Below, one piece after another: positions 33,233-41,540 of a DNA stretch of 42,156 bases. The notes beneath the pieces were generated by a model. It did no database searches and was not told the origin of the DNA. It saw nothing but the letters and a program-made list of their open reading frames with translations. Numbering within the stretch: the first letter of the stretch is position 1; each line of letters opens with the position of its first letter. This stretch comes from Empedobacter falsenii (GTDB lineage Bacteria > Bacteroidota > Bacteroidia > Flavobacteriales > Weeksellaceae), in assembly GCF_019308355.1 (NCBI RefSeq), contig NZ_JAAGKM010000024.1:1-42156 (forward strand), written 5' to 3'. Position numbers and translations under genes: made by a program.

Positions 33233-34741
33233 TGTTTTTATTAGTCTTACTTCATACAAATCCTTGCGTCTGTCTTTCATCGTTTTTACAGTTCCATACT
33301 CATGCAACTCTTTTAGAAGATAAAGATCAACATCAGAAATCAGTACCATTTCTGTATTCGGAGTTGCTTCTGCTTTAACTCCATTGTTTGGAAAAGAGAA
33401 ATCTGAAGGTGTGAAAACTGCCGATTGTGAATATTGAATATCCATATTATTCACACGCGGTAAATTTCCCACAGAGCCTGCAATAGCCACATAACACTCA
33501 TTTTCTATTGCACGAGCTTGCGCACAACTACGTACTCGCGTATAACCATTTTGCGTATCAGTCATAAATGGAACAAATAAAATTTCCATTCCTTGATCGG
33601 CTAAAATACGGCTCAATTCAGGAAATTCGACATCATAACAAATTAGTAAACCTACTTTTCCGCAGTCGGTATCAAAAACTTTTATTTCATCGCCACCATT
33701 CAATGCGTAATATTTGAACTCATTTGGTGTAATGTGTATTTTACTATACGAATCTAATTTCCCCGAACGATGACATAAAAATGACGTATTATATAGTTTT
33801 CCTTCCTTTAGATGAGGCATAGATCCTGAAATAATATTGACATTATATGTAATTGCAAATTCTTGAATTTTCTTCACAATATCGTCCGTCATCGTTGCTA
33901 ATTGATGCATCGCTTCAATCTCTTTCAAATGATTATATGGACTCATCAACGGCGAATTGAAAAATTCTGGAAACATAATAAAATCAGAGCCATAATCGCT
34001 TACCGCACTTACGAAAAACTCAATTTGATCATAAAAATCTTGTAAACCATTAAATAAACGCATTTGCCATTGCACCAAACCAAGACGAATAGTACGTTTT
34101 GTCGGTGAATTAGATTTCAATTCAGGTTCGTAATAGATATTATTCCATTCTAATAAAGTGGCGTATTCTAAGGATTCTTTATCATCTTTCAGATAATTTT
34201 TCAAGATTTTTTTAACATTAAAATCATTCGAAATCTGAAAAGCTAAAGTTGAATCATAAATTTCTTTACTTTTTACTTTTTCTATATATTGTCTAGGAGA
34301 TAATTCTTGCGAATATTTATGATAATTTGGAATACGTCCACCAGCTACAATTGATTTTAGATTCATTTCTTCACAAAGCGCTTTACGTTCGTCATATAAA
34401 CGTCTTCCCAAGCGCAATTGACGATAATTTGGATGAACAAAAACTTCAATTCCATACATTACATCACCTTCTGGATCATGTTTTAAAAATTTACCATTAG
34501 ATGTTATCGTATCATAATTCGATTCGATATTCGTTTTTTTCGAATTAACCACAATACTTAATGCCGAAGCAACAACTTTTCCATCCACTTCAACACAAAG
34601 TTGACCTTGCGGAAAAATAGCTAATAATTCTTTAATTTCGTCGACAGTCCAAGTTCCAAGCTGATTGTGATAGGCTTCTTTTGTAGATTCAGTCAAATCA
34701 CTATAATCTTCAAGAGTCAAATTTCTGACCTGAATATTCAT
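33230..34741 (-). CDS. GNAT N-acetyltransferase-nitrilase (carbon-nitrogen hydrolase) fusion
   Basis: A two-domain protein of 503 residues. The N-terminal GNAT domain (about 1-200) includes EVFVHPNYRQLRLGRRLYDE, with the acetyl-CoA-binding RxxRLGxxL region. The C-terminal domain (about 225-490) is a nitrilase-superfamily amidohydrolase with the Glu-Lys-Cys triad in FPEFFNSP, YSKIHITPNEF and GLLICYDVEFPE. The substrate is unknown; an acetylation plus amide-hydrolysis pair suggests amine or polyamine chemistry, which is inference. The ATG at 34741 (MNIQVRNLTLEDY) starts directly at the GNAT domain; an ATG 54 nt upstream would only add an unrelated hydrophobic tail. Confidence 0.9.
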   Translation of the reverse strand: MNIQVRNLTLEDYSDLTESTKEAYHNQLGTWTVDEIKELLAIFPQGQLCVEVDGKVVASALSIVVNSKKTNIESNYDTITSNGKFLKHDPEGDVMYGIEVFVHPNYRQLRLGRRLYDERKALCEEMNLKSIVAGGRIPNYHKYSQELSPRQYIEKVKSKEIYDSTLAFQISNDFNVKKILKNYLKDDKESLEYATLLEWNNIYYEPELKSNSPTKRTIRLGLVQWQMRLFNGLQDFYDQIEFFVSAVSDYGSDFIMFPEFFNSPLMSPYNHLKEIEAMHQLATMTDDIVKKIQEFAITYNVNIISGSMPHLKEGKLYNTSFLCHRSGKLDSYSKIHITPNEFKYYALNGGDEIKVFDTDCGKVGLLICYDVEFPELSRILADQGMEILFVPFMTDTQNGYTRVRSCAQARAIENECYVAIAGSVGNLPRVNNMDIQYSQSAVFTPSDFSFPNNGVKAEATPNTEMVLISDVDLYLLKELHEYGTVKTMKDRRKDLYEVRLIKT

Positions 34742-34845
34742 TTTATTTAGATTTAGATTATGTTTGAATTTAGCAAATATTAATCCAATAAACAATTTTA
34801 AAAAATAAATTTAGACCTATCTTCGTATAGACTAATAAGCATGAA

Positions 34846-35883
34846 ATGAAAGATGTAAAAATAGAGTTTAGAAAGCCTATTTATCCTGTGAGTGACGAAT
34901 TAAATCATTATTTAGAGAAATATCATCGCACAACAAAAGCGAGTATAGAATATGATGATTTGATGCGTTTTTCGGGTTGTGTAGCGTTGGAAGATAAGGA
35001 AGGGAATGACACGCATTGGTTGGGTGTTTATTATACCGACTCGGAACATCAGGAAATACAAGATAGCCTAAACAGAATTTATACTTACTTACATTCAGAC
35101 GGAGATGAGGAGTCTTTGCCTTATCTTGTTGTTGATTCTATTGATTATTGTACATTCGGAAATTCGAAACCTTTTCGTATTCGGGTTCGTAATATTTTGA
35201 ATGATAATTATACCAATTTTTACATCAAAAAAGCAGATGCTTCGCGTATTTATGGTTTAGAATTAGAAGATATTTTATCTCCTCACCGAATCAATTTTTT
35301 GGTCTACAAAAATACATTGATTGAAGAGCATATTTTAGGAATTCCAGGAGATGTTTTTATCAAAAATTATTTGGATAAATGTAATGATTTAGAAAAAAAT
35401 CAGATTGCAAAAGAGTTTGTAAAGTTCAATGAACGCTGTTTTATTGGTCTTTTGGGTGATATGCGTTCGTATAATTATGTGGTGATTCCAATTCACGATT
35501 TTGATCAAGTTATCTATAGAATTCGACCAATAGATTTCGATCAACAATGTTATGAAGGAAATTTAAAAATTTATCGACCACAGTATTTCAAAGAAAATAA
35601 AATTATGGTTGATTTGGTGAATAATCGCTTGAAACCAAATTCTGTCGATCAATATAGAAAAGAAGTAAAATCCTTGATTTCGAAAAGAATTTCGAATAGT
35701 TCGAAACGTTTTCGTGATTTAATGAAAATCATGAAAAATGATCATATTTCTAAACCAGAAAATATTGCACAATTACGAACTGGTTTTGCAAAGTTTTATA
35801 AAGATCAATCTTACGAAAATTGTGAAAGAATGGGGGAAATCTTGTATAAAGCAATTGCGAATAGTTTGGAACAGATAAAATAA
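34846..35883 (+). CDS. Conserved hypothetical protein, 345 residues
   Basis: Not firmly recognised. A soluble, charged protein without signal peptide or membrane helices. A central stretch, FIGLLGDMRSYNYVVIPIHDF and then YRIRPIDFDQQ, is reminiscent of the catalytic loop (D....N) and DFD motif of kinase-like folds such as HipA or aminoglycoside kinases, but a Gly-rich loop and clear lysine are not obvious, so this is a weak idea. The rest is mainly helical toward the C-terminus (KSLISKRISNSSKRFRDLMK). Divergent from the GNAT-nitrilase gene and ended by its own terminator. Confidence 0.7.
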   Translation: MKDVKIEFRKPIYPVSDELNHYLEKYHRTTKASIEYDDLMRFSGCVALEDKEGNDTHWLGVYYTDSEHQEIQDSLNRIYTYLHSDGDEESLPYLVVDSIDYCTFGNSKPFRIRVRNILNDNYTNFYIKKADASRIYGLELEDILSPHRINFLVYKNTLIEEHILGIPGDVFIKNYLDKCNDLEKNQIAKEFVKFNERCFIGLLGDMRSYNYVVIPIHDFDQVIYRIRPIDFDQQCYEGNLKIYRPQYFKENKIMVDLVNNRLKPNSVDQYRKEVKSLISKRISNSSKRFRDLMKIMKNDHISKPENIAQLRTGFAKFYKDQSYENCERMGEILYKAIANSLEQIK

Positions 35884-35886
35884 AGA

Positions 35887-35917
35887 AAAGCTTCTCAATT
35901 TTGAGAAGCTTTCTTTT
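35887..35917 (+). terminator. Terminator of the 345-residue protein gene
   Basis: A 12-bp perfect stem (aaagcttctcaa / ttgagaagcttt) with a TT loop and a T-run, 4 nt past the stop. Confidence 0.85.
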
Positions 35918-35933
35918 TTATGTAATTTAGAAA

Positions 35934-36188
35934 TTAGTTTTTTAATAACTGCTTTCTGAAACGTAAAGCAACCAATCCTGCCCCTATTAACAATAATGGT
36001 AAATAATCATCGATTGGTGCTGGATCAGCATCTTCAACATCTGTTCCACCACCACCGGTTCCTGGTCTAGCAGAACTTTCATTTTGATTAGTTGATTCAA
36101 AGAACGAAATCTTATTTTCTTGAGCAGATAGACCTATTGAACAATGCAAAACTCCTGCAACTAAGATAATTTGTTTTATATTTTTCAT
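35934..36188 (-). CDS. Small PID-CTERM-like sorting-signal protein
   Basis: An 84-residue protein with an N-terminal signal peptide (about 1-22, ending LSAQ), a short Gly-rich linker (RPGTGGGGTDVEDADP) and the C-terminal tripartite signal PIDDYLPLLLIGAGLVALRF followed by basic residues. That layout (PID motif, hydrophobic helix, Arg/Lys tail) fits the PID-CTERM type of flavobacterial protein-sorting signal, proposed as an exosortase-like substrate. The mature part between the two signals is only about 35 residues. It lies 26 bp after the T9SS-sorted protein gene on the same strand, so the two are probably co-transcribed. No exosortase gene is in the window. Confidence 0.75.
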   Translation of the reverse strand: MKNIKQIILVAGVLHCSIGLSAQENKISFFESTNQNESSARPGTGGGGTDVEDADPAPIDDYLPLLLIGAGLVALRFRKQLLKN

Positions 36189-36214
36189 ATTGTACTATTT
36201 TATTAGATGTTAAA

Positions 36215-39211
36215 TTATTTGTTTACAACTTTTTGAGTCTTAACTTTTCCGTCTTCAGTCAGAACTTTTATAACTAAAATTCCTTTTGCAGAAGATTCAA
36301 CTTGGTAAACACTTGCACGAATGTTATTTTTCACAAATATTTTTCTTCCTTGAATATCATACAACTCTACCGAAGAAATTTTATTTTGTTTTGCATCCAC
36401 TACAATTGTATTGTTTTTAGTATAAACAATAACATTTTCTTTTGACAATTCATCTGTACCTAATGTTTTATTTGTATACACAAGTTCAAAACGAGTATCA
36501 AATATCCCTGCTTTAGAAGTGAATGAATAAGCTGATTCTGATAAGTTATGTACTTGATTTAACTCTTTATCTCTTAAATAAACAATCTGTCCTTTTTCGA
36601 ACAATCCATCAACTTTCTCAATATTAATTGAGTAATTTCCTTGCTCTAACGCCTCAAAACCTAATTTTACGACATCATCAGTTTTAAAAGGTAAGCTGCG
36701 TCCTTGGATTGCATATGCTTCATTATTAATCAATGAGTAGATTGCTGAAGATCCTCTTTGCATCACTTTTGCATCAATTTGATTATCCGCATCGTTTGTA
36801 GCTCCATCCATATAAGCTAATAAAATTTGGCTAATTGTTTTACTTTCTTTTGATAAACTTAACCAAATTCTGTTTTTCTCTGCAATTGAATTTTTATAGA
36901 AAAATGCATCTTGCGAAGTTCTCATTGTATTGTTAAAATTAACTGTAGGTGTAGCTTGAGAAAGTCCTACGATAAATCCTTGTCCAACAGAAATGTTTGA
37001 CAAATCAGGAATAACACCACCTACAACGTTGAATGCGGCATAATTATTTGCATATTCTGAAGAACCAACAGGGAATTGATGTGTCCAGAAATACAATGAA
37101 TTAACATTCTCATTTGCTAATAAGAATTTTTCCACATTAATGTTAGAAGCATAAGGGTTACCAACTAAATTGTATCCATTTGCTGTAAATTGAACAGGTA
37201 CTGTTACATCTCCATTGAACGGAACACCTAAAAATGCACCATTATGAATTGTATTTTGTCCTGTTGGTAAAGTGTTTTTAACACGGATAGAAACCCCTTT
37301 ACCTGGTTCAAATAATTTTGAGTCTGTATCTGAAGTTAAAATCTGAGTAAATTCATCTGTTGTTTCATTATATGTCCAAAAACGATTGTATAATGTTTCC
37401 GGAGAGAATGAACGTATAGTTTGTTGCCATGCTTCCTGCTGAACCGGAGAAGACCAGAACGTCATATCATTACGAACCATCGATTTACTATCGCGGTTAA
37501 CTGTAATTGCTCCTGAGTTCGCAACGTTTTGATTTTGGATTAAATTACCACCATTTTCTACAACTAATCCTGTAAGACCAGCTTGATTGTCGATCTTCCC
37601 ATCAACGATTAAACGAGCACCTGACTTTACGACAATTGAACCTCCAGCATCTGAAACTGTAAGTGTTTTAGCTTCTAATTGCGTATCAATCGTTACTTCG
37701 CCTTTGATGATTACATCTTTTGTAAGATCCGGCGTTCCGTTAGACCATGTTGTTCCATCCCATGTTGTAGAATTATTACTAGAAGCACATTGGATTCTTA
37801 CATTATCAATAAATGCTCTTTTCGCTGATGTTTCTAATTTTAAAGTAGAACCTGCTGCAACGTTTTCAAAACTTACAGTTACATTCTCAAAAGCATCAGC
37901 CATTTTAGCTGTGTAAACAACATTTTTAGTTTCTGAACCCAATGTAACATTCATACTACCTTCTACCGAAGTCCATCCTTTTACATCAAAACTTACAGTA
38001 ACATTACCTGAAATTTCATCAAGTGTTTTAGAAGTGATAGCTCCCGTCTTATTACTAGTTCCTAATTTTACAGCATCTCCTGCTTGATAAGCACTAGATG
38101 TTGTTGGAAAATTGCTATTTCCATTCCAAGCCGTATTAGATCCATTTGAACTTATATTATCTCCTTTCAATCCAGTAAAATTCTCTTCAAAACAATAAGT
38201 AGCATTAGGATCTTTAGAATTTACATTAAAAGTAGTTGTATAATTATTAAAATTATTATCTCCTACTGCTGTAGCGGTAATTGTTGTAGAACCAATTCCG
38301 TCAAAAGATAACATATTTCCATTTGTAGAAACAACAGAATTATTAGCAGAAGTATATACAATATTTAACCCTTGATCTGTTTGTGATGGTAAACCAGAAA
38401 AAGTAGTTCCTTGGCTTTGAGTCAAATGCTCAAAAGTATAATTTACAGTTTGATTAGCTTTAGCTATTTCAAATGTTACATTAGCCGGATCAGAAGTTCC
38501 ATATTGATTTGTGGCTGCTACCTGTGCTATAAATGTTCCTGGTTGTTCAGGTGTACCTGAGAAAACACCATTATCAAATGTAATTCCTAAAGGTAATGTC
38601 CCCGTTTGCGCCCAAGAGGTAGGGTTATTAGTCGCTGTCACAGCTCCATCAGACAACAATACACCATAAGTTCCTGTAATTGTTCGTGGAGACACAACTG
38701 GTTTTTCCGTTGCTACTCCAGCAGCAGTCCAAGAAATATTATCTAAAGTAAGTTGTGGTCCTGCATTTCTAAATGTAATAACAGCTGCCTCTGACTTATT
38801 TATTTCTACTTCAAATGAATGAATAGTAGCATCCGTTTCTGCTTTTCCAAATGTTGGTGAAGTGTAAACAACTACATTATCTACTAATACTTCAATCTTT
38901 CTATTATTTGAACCTCCAGTAAAAGCTTTTCTGACATCAAAAGATAATTTTCCGATTCCATTAGAAATTGTAGTTTCTAATGTATTTCCTGAAGCTTGAA
39001 ATAAAATTCCTTTATTTGTGATAGGATATGTACCTTCATTTCTTGCATTTGTATAATTCCATACAATTCCTCCTGTTTCTCCAGTAAATGATCCTGTTGC
39101 ATAAGAACTACTTAATGCTGTTTGGGACTCAAAAGTTTCTGTTCCCTGTCCAAAAGCAAATCCTGATAACAATAAAGTTAGCAAGGATGATCTAAAGTAA
39201 AATTTTTTCAT
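36215..39211 (-). CDS. Large secreted protein with T9SS type A sorting domain
   Basis: A 998-residue multi-domain extracellular protein. In order: a signal peptide (1-21), a jelly-roll/MAM-like domain (about 22-165, ending LTLDNISWT), a putative immunoglobulin-like domain with GLPLG-type TLPLGITFDNGVFSGTP (about 170-250), an MBG-like beta domain (about 255-335), a second jelly-roll domain (about 340-475), a TTWDGTTWSNGTPDL region with beta-helix-like repeats, and the T9SS type A C-terminal domain (about 925-998; VELYDIQGRKIF and GILVIKVLTEDGKVKTQKVV). It is exported and probably attached to the surface; function may be adhesion. A minus-strand TATTTTTG at 39237-39244 is a likely -7 element. 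Confidence 0.9.
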   Translation of the reverse strand: MKKFYFRSSLLTLLLSGFAFGQGTETFESQTALSSSYATGSFTGETGGIVWNYTNARNEGTYPITNKGILFQASGNTLETTISNGIGKLSFDVRKAFTGGSNNRKIEVLVDNVVVYTSPTFGKAETDATIHSFEVEINKSEAAVITFRNAGPQLTLDNISWTAAGVATEKPVVSPRTITGTYGVLLSDGAVTATNNPTSWAQTGTLPLGITFDNGVFSGTPEQPGTFIAQVAATNQYGTSDPANVTFEIAKANQTVNYTFEHLTQSQGTTFSGLPSQTDQGLNIVYTSANNSVVSTNGNMLSFDGIGSTTITATAVGDNNFNNYTTTFNVNSKDPNATYCFEENFTGLKGDNISSNGSNTAWNGNSNFPTTSSAYQAGDAVKLGTSNKTGAITSKTLDEISGNVTVSFDVKGWTSVEGSMNVTLGSETKNVVYTAKMADAFENVTVSFENVAAGSTLKLETSAKRAFIDNVRIQCASSNNSTTWDGTTWSNGTPDLTKDVIIKGEVTIDTQLEAKTLTVSDAGGSIVVKSGARLIVDGKIDNQAGLTGLVVENGGNLIQNQNVANSGAITVNRDSKSMVRNDMTFWSSPVQQEAWQQTIRSFSPETLYNRFWTYNETTDEFTQILTSDTDSKLFEPGKGVSIRVKNTLPTGQNTIHNGAFLGVPFNGDVTVPVQFTANGYNLVGNPYASNINVEKFLLANENVNSLYFWTHQFPVGSSEYANNYAAFNVVGGVIPDLSNISVGQGFIVGLSQATPTVNFNNTMRTSQDAFFYKNSIAEKNRIWLSLSKESKTISQILLAYMDGATNDADNQIDAKVMQRGSSAIYSLINNEAYAIQGRSLPFKTDDVVKLGFEALEQGNYSINIEKVDGLFEKGQIVYLRDKELNQVHNLSESAYSFTSKAGIFDTRFELVYTNKTLGTDELSKENVIVYTKNNTIVVDAKQNKISSVELYDIQGRKIFVKNNIRASVYQVESSAKGILVIKVLTEDGKVKTQKVVNK

Positions 39212-39236
39212 AAATAAAATGTTTTTTTTAGTTGTT

Positions 39237-39244
39237 CAAAAATA
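39237..39244 (-). promoter_or_regulatory. -7 element of the T9SS protein gene
   Basis: Minus-strand TATTTTTG lies 26 bp before the ATG at 39211; a TTG lies 17 bp further upstream (39262-39264). Confidence 0.5.
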
Positions 39245-39331
39245 GTGTTAATTTTTATAATCAATATTAATATAATATTAACAAATATAAAACAATTAAT
39301 TTATTTAGCTGTTTTTAAACGAATAGGTTAC

Positions 39332-39366
39332 AAAAAAAATCCACTAACTAAAAAAACTAGTGGATT
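39332..39366 (-). terminator. Terminator of the GAPDH gene
   Basis: A 9-bp perfect stem (aatccacta / tagtggatt) with an 11-nt loop, followed on the minus strand by T8. Confidence 0.75.
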
Positions 39367-39393
39367 AATTTTAAATAAAGGGAAAAAATACTA

Positions 39394-40833
39394 TTAATAG
39401 TATGTATATCTTCTAACGCCTGCAATGTGTTTCGCTAAACGCATTACTTGGTGGCTATATCCATATTCGTTATCGTACCATACGTATAGGACAACATTTT
39501 TACCATCTGCAGAAACAATTGTTGCATTACTATCAAAGATAGATGGAGCAGTAGTTCCAACGATATCCGAAGAGACTAATTCGTTGTTCAACGAATATTT
39601 AATTTGTTCTACCAATTCTCCGTTCAATGCAGCATCTTTCATGATGTTGTTTACATTTTCTACAGACGTATCTTTACCAACTTCTAAATTCAAGACAACC
39701 AAAGAACCATTTGGAACTGGAACACGAATTGCATTCGAAGTTAATTTACCTGTTAAACTTGGTAAAGCCTTCGCAACTGCGCTACCAGCACCAGTTTCAG
39801 TAATTACCATATTCAAAGCAGCAGCACGTCCACGACGGTATTTTTTGTGCATATTATCAACCAAATTTTGGTCATTTGTATACGCATGAATAGTTTCTAA
39901 ATGTCCTTTTACAACACCTAAATTATCTTCAACAACTTTCAAAATAGGCGTAATTGCATTTGTTGTACAAGAAGCAGCTGAGAAAATATTTACATTTTCT
40001 GGGCTATATTCTTCATGATTAACACCGTAAACAATATTCGGAACACCTTTTCCTGGCGCTGTTAATAAAACTTTATCAGCACCAACAGATTTTAAATGAC
40101 GAGATAACGCTTCTTCATCTTTAAAAACACCTGTGTTATCAATAATTAAAGCATTATTAATTCCGTAAGCAGTATAATCAATATCTTCTGGCTGCGCTGC
40201 AGAAATCATGTAAACAGAAACTCCGTTGATGATTAACGCATTATTTTCGTGATCAGCTACAACGTTTCCATCAAAATCACCATGAACAGAATCATGACGT
40301 AACAAAGAAGCTCTTTTTTCTAACAAAACAGGATCGTTTTTATCACGTGTTACAACAGCGCGTAATCTTAATTGTTGACCTTTTCCCATTTGAGAAGCCA
40401 ACTCACGAGCTAATAAACGTCCGATACGACCAAAACCGTATAAAACAACGTCTTTTGGTTCAACACTTTTTACATTTTTGCTTGCACCTAATTTCTCTTC
40501 AACAAAAGCTTCTGCCGAAGAATAATCTCCAGAAATATATTCTTTAGCTAATTTTCCAACATCAAGTCTAGAAGCTGGTAATTTAGCTTCAGAAATAGCT
40601 TTAGCAATCGCTAATGTATCGTCGATAGCAATCTTTTTTTCTACAAATTCCTCAGCATACTGATGTAGATTTACGATGTCACTAACGTTTTTATCAACTA
40701 ATTGATTACGGAAAATTACCAATTCAACAGATTGATCATACCATAAATCTGAAACAATTTTAATGAATTCTACAACCTTTTTGCTCATTTCATTGAAAGA
40801 TGCAAGTTGTTGATCATAAGAAGAGTGGTTCAT
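39394..40833 (-). CDS. gap: Glyceraldehyde-3-phosphate dehydrogenase, long form
   Basis: A 479-residue GAPDH for glycolysis/gluconeogenesis, converting glyceraldehyde-3-phosphate to 1,3-bisphosphoglycerate. The NAD(P)-binding fold starts only near residue 128 (VVLYGFGRIGRLLARELA); the catalytic cysteine is Cys289 in SAASCTTNAITP, with HAYTNDQNLVD and the substrate loop VPVPNGSLVVLNL following. The N-terminal extension of about 125 residues (helical, acidic) is absent from canonical 335-residue enzymes but usual in flavobacteria; its role is unknown. Ends in YYxxx-type GVRRYTYY. A -7 element TACTTTTG (minus strand, 40874-40881) precedes the ATG. Confidence 0.92.
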   Translation of the reverse strand: MNHSSYDQQLASFNEMSKKVVEFIKIVSDLWYDQSVELVIFRNQLVDKNVSDIVNLHQYAEEFVEKKIAIDDTLAIAKAISEAKLPASRLDVGKLAKEYISGDYSSAEAFVEEKLGASKNVKSVEPKDVVLYGFGRIGRLLARELASQMGKGQQLRLRAVVTRDKNDPVLLEKRASLLRHDSVHGDFDGNVVADHENNALIINGVSVYMISAAQPEDIDYTAYGINNALIIDNTGVFKDEEALSRHLKSVGADKVLLTAPGKGVPNIVYGVNHEEYSPENVNIFSAASCTTNAITPILKVVEDNLGVVKGHLETIHAYTNDQNLVDNMHKKYRRGRAAALNMVITETGAGSAVAKALPSLTGKLTSNAIRVPVPNGSLVVLNLEVGKDTSVENVNNIMKDAALNGELVEQIKYSLNNELVSSDIVGTTAPSIFDSNATIVSADGKNVVLYVWYDNEYGYSHQVMRLAKHIAGVRRYTYY

Positions 40834-40873
40834 TTAATAAATGTTTATTTGTGTTTATTTACTTAATTCTTGG

Positions 40874-40881
40874 CAAAAGTA
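40874..40881 (-). promoter_or_regulatory. -7 element of the GAPDH gene
   Basis: Minus-strand TACTTTTG matches TAnnTTTG, 41 bp before the ATG at 40833. No clear -33 element at the expected distance. Confidence 0.45.
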
Positions 40882-41072
40882 ATCAATTATAACGATTTCG
40901 TACATTTTTTTTACAAAAACTAATTATTGTCATAAAAAAGTAACTATTCCTACGAATAATACTAAAATATAGAAAAAAAATAAATTTTTAGTGAGAAATT
41001 TTAAATTTTAAGAACACTAATAAATAACTATTAACCATAATTTTATTGTTTTATTTGAATTGAATTTCATCT

Positions 41073-41090
41073 TACGAAAACGTTTTCGTA
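41073..41090. promoter_or_regulatory. 18-bp perfect palindrome, LacI-type operator-like
   Basis: The palindrome TACGAAAACGTTTTCGTA, with its central CG, has the form of LacI/GalR-family operators. It lies 23 bp upstream of the -33 box of tRNA-Ser copy 2 and about 240 bp upstream of the GAPDH start on the other strand. The rest of the 341-bp gap between GAPDH and the tRNA is very AT-rich without other visible features. Confidence 0.5.
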
Positions 41091-41112
41091 TAATAATTGT
41101 TAAAAAATTTTA

Positions 41113-41143
41113 TTTGCAAATTCGAAAAAGCGTTCTATATTTG
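41113..41143 (+). promoter_or_regulatory. Promoter of tRNA-Ser copy 2
   Basis: Identical TTTG-N19-TATATTTG as for copy 1 at 21972, in the same relation to the tRNA. Confidence 0.85.
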
Positions 41144-41174
41144 CACTCGCAATACCGCAATAGACTGCGTTATT

Positions 41175-41259
41175 GGAGAGTTGGCAGAGTGGTCGAATGC
41201 GGCAGTCTTGAAAACTGTTGAGGGTCACACCTCCGGGGGTTCGAATCCCTCACTCTCCG
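41175..41259 (+). tRNA. tRNA-Ser (anticodon TGA), copy 2
   Basis: Identical over all 85 nt to the tRNA-Ser at 22034-22118, with the same arms and TGA anticodon. It has its own, different terminator at 41263. Confidence 0.97.
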
Positions 41260-41262
41260 CTG

Positions 41263-41295
41263 AAAGGGATTCTATTACTTAGAATCTCTTTTTTT
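41263..41295 (+). terminator. Terminator of tRNA-Ser copy 2
   Basis: A 12-bp stem with one G-U pair (aaagggattcta / tagaatctcttt), TTACT-type loop and T-run. Confidence 0.8.
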
Positions 41296-41462
41296 GTATA
41301 AATAAAAAAGTTTTCTTCCTTTATTTTCAAATGGTTACTCGAAAATAAATCCATCATTGTAGGTATTTGATAAATCCCATTTTCATAGTGTAAACTGCTG
41401 TCGAACACTATGTTTACAAATTCTTTTTTCTGTAAAGTATTAGCTGGAAAATCTGGAAATAT
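41296..41462 (-). pseudogene. Truncated gene fragment next to an IS21-type end, unidentified
   Basis: A minus-strand frame is open from the IS junction at 41462 towards the tRNA-Ser terminator and reads like protein: FPDFPANTLQKKEFVN, IVFDSSLHYENG, YQIPTMMDLFSSNHL. No start codon is available on the junction side, where a TAG follows at once, and it runs on through the terminator into the tRNA without a natural stop. It is probably the leftover of a gene cut on both sides. Protein family not recognised; an accidental open frame is possible. Confidence 0.3.
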
Positions 41463-41540
41463 TGACTACCCTATTCTGGCGAAAGTGATCACCTGATTCT
41501 GTTTCAACTTGACCATGTCATTCTGGTAAAAGTTATCATC
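41463..41540. mobile_element. IS21-family-like terminal fragment
   Basis: The block begins with TGACTACCCTATTCTGG, resembling the ends of Bacteroidetes IS21-type elements. Two direct repeats of the form ATTCTGGnnAAAGTnATCA lie at 41473-41493 and 41520-41540 (four differences in 21 bp), as expected for multiple transposase-binding sites in an IS21 end. No istA or istB coding sequence remains. Family assignment is from pattern memory. Confidence 0.5.

Larger units (their letters stand above)
41113..41266 (+). repeat. 154-bp direct repeat, copy 2 (promoter + tRNA-Ser)
   Basis: Second copy of 21972-22125 with one substitution (A at 41160). The flanking sequences differ from copy 1 immediately on both sides, so this is a discrete duplicated block. 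Confidence 0.95.

Noticed and set aside
21972-41266. The direct tRNA-Ser repeats as attL/attR of an integrated island
   Set aside because: The interval holds core genes (ppk1, ppx, nfu, gap) and no integrase, and both copies are complete tRNA genes with full promoters, which is not how an att duplication looks.
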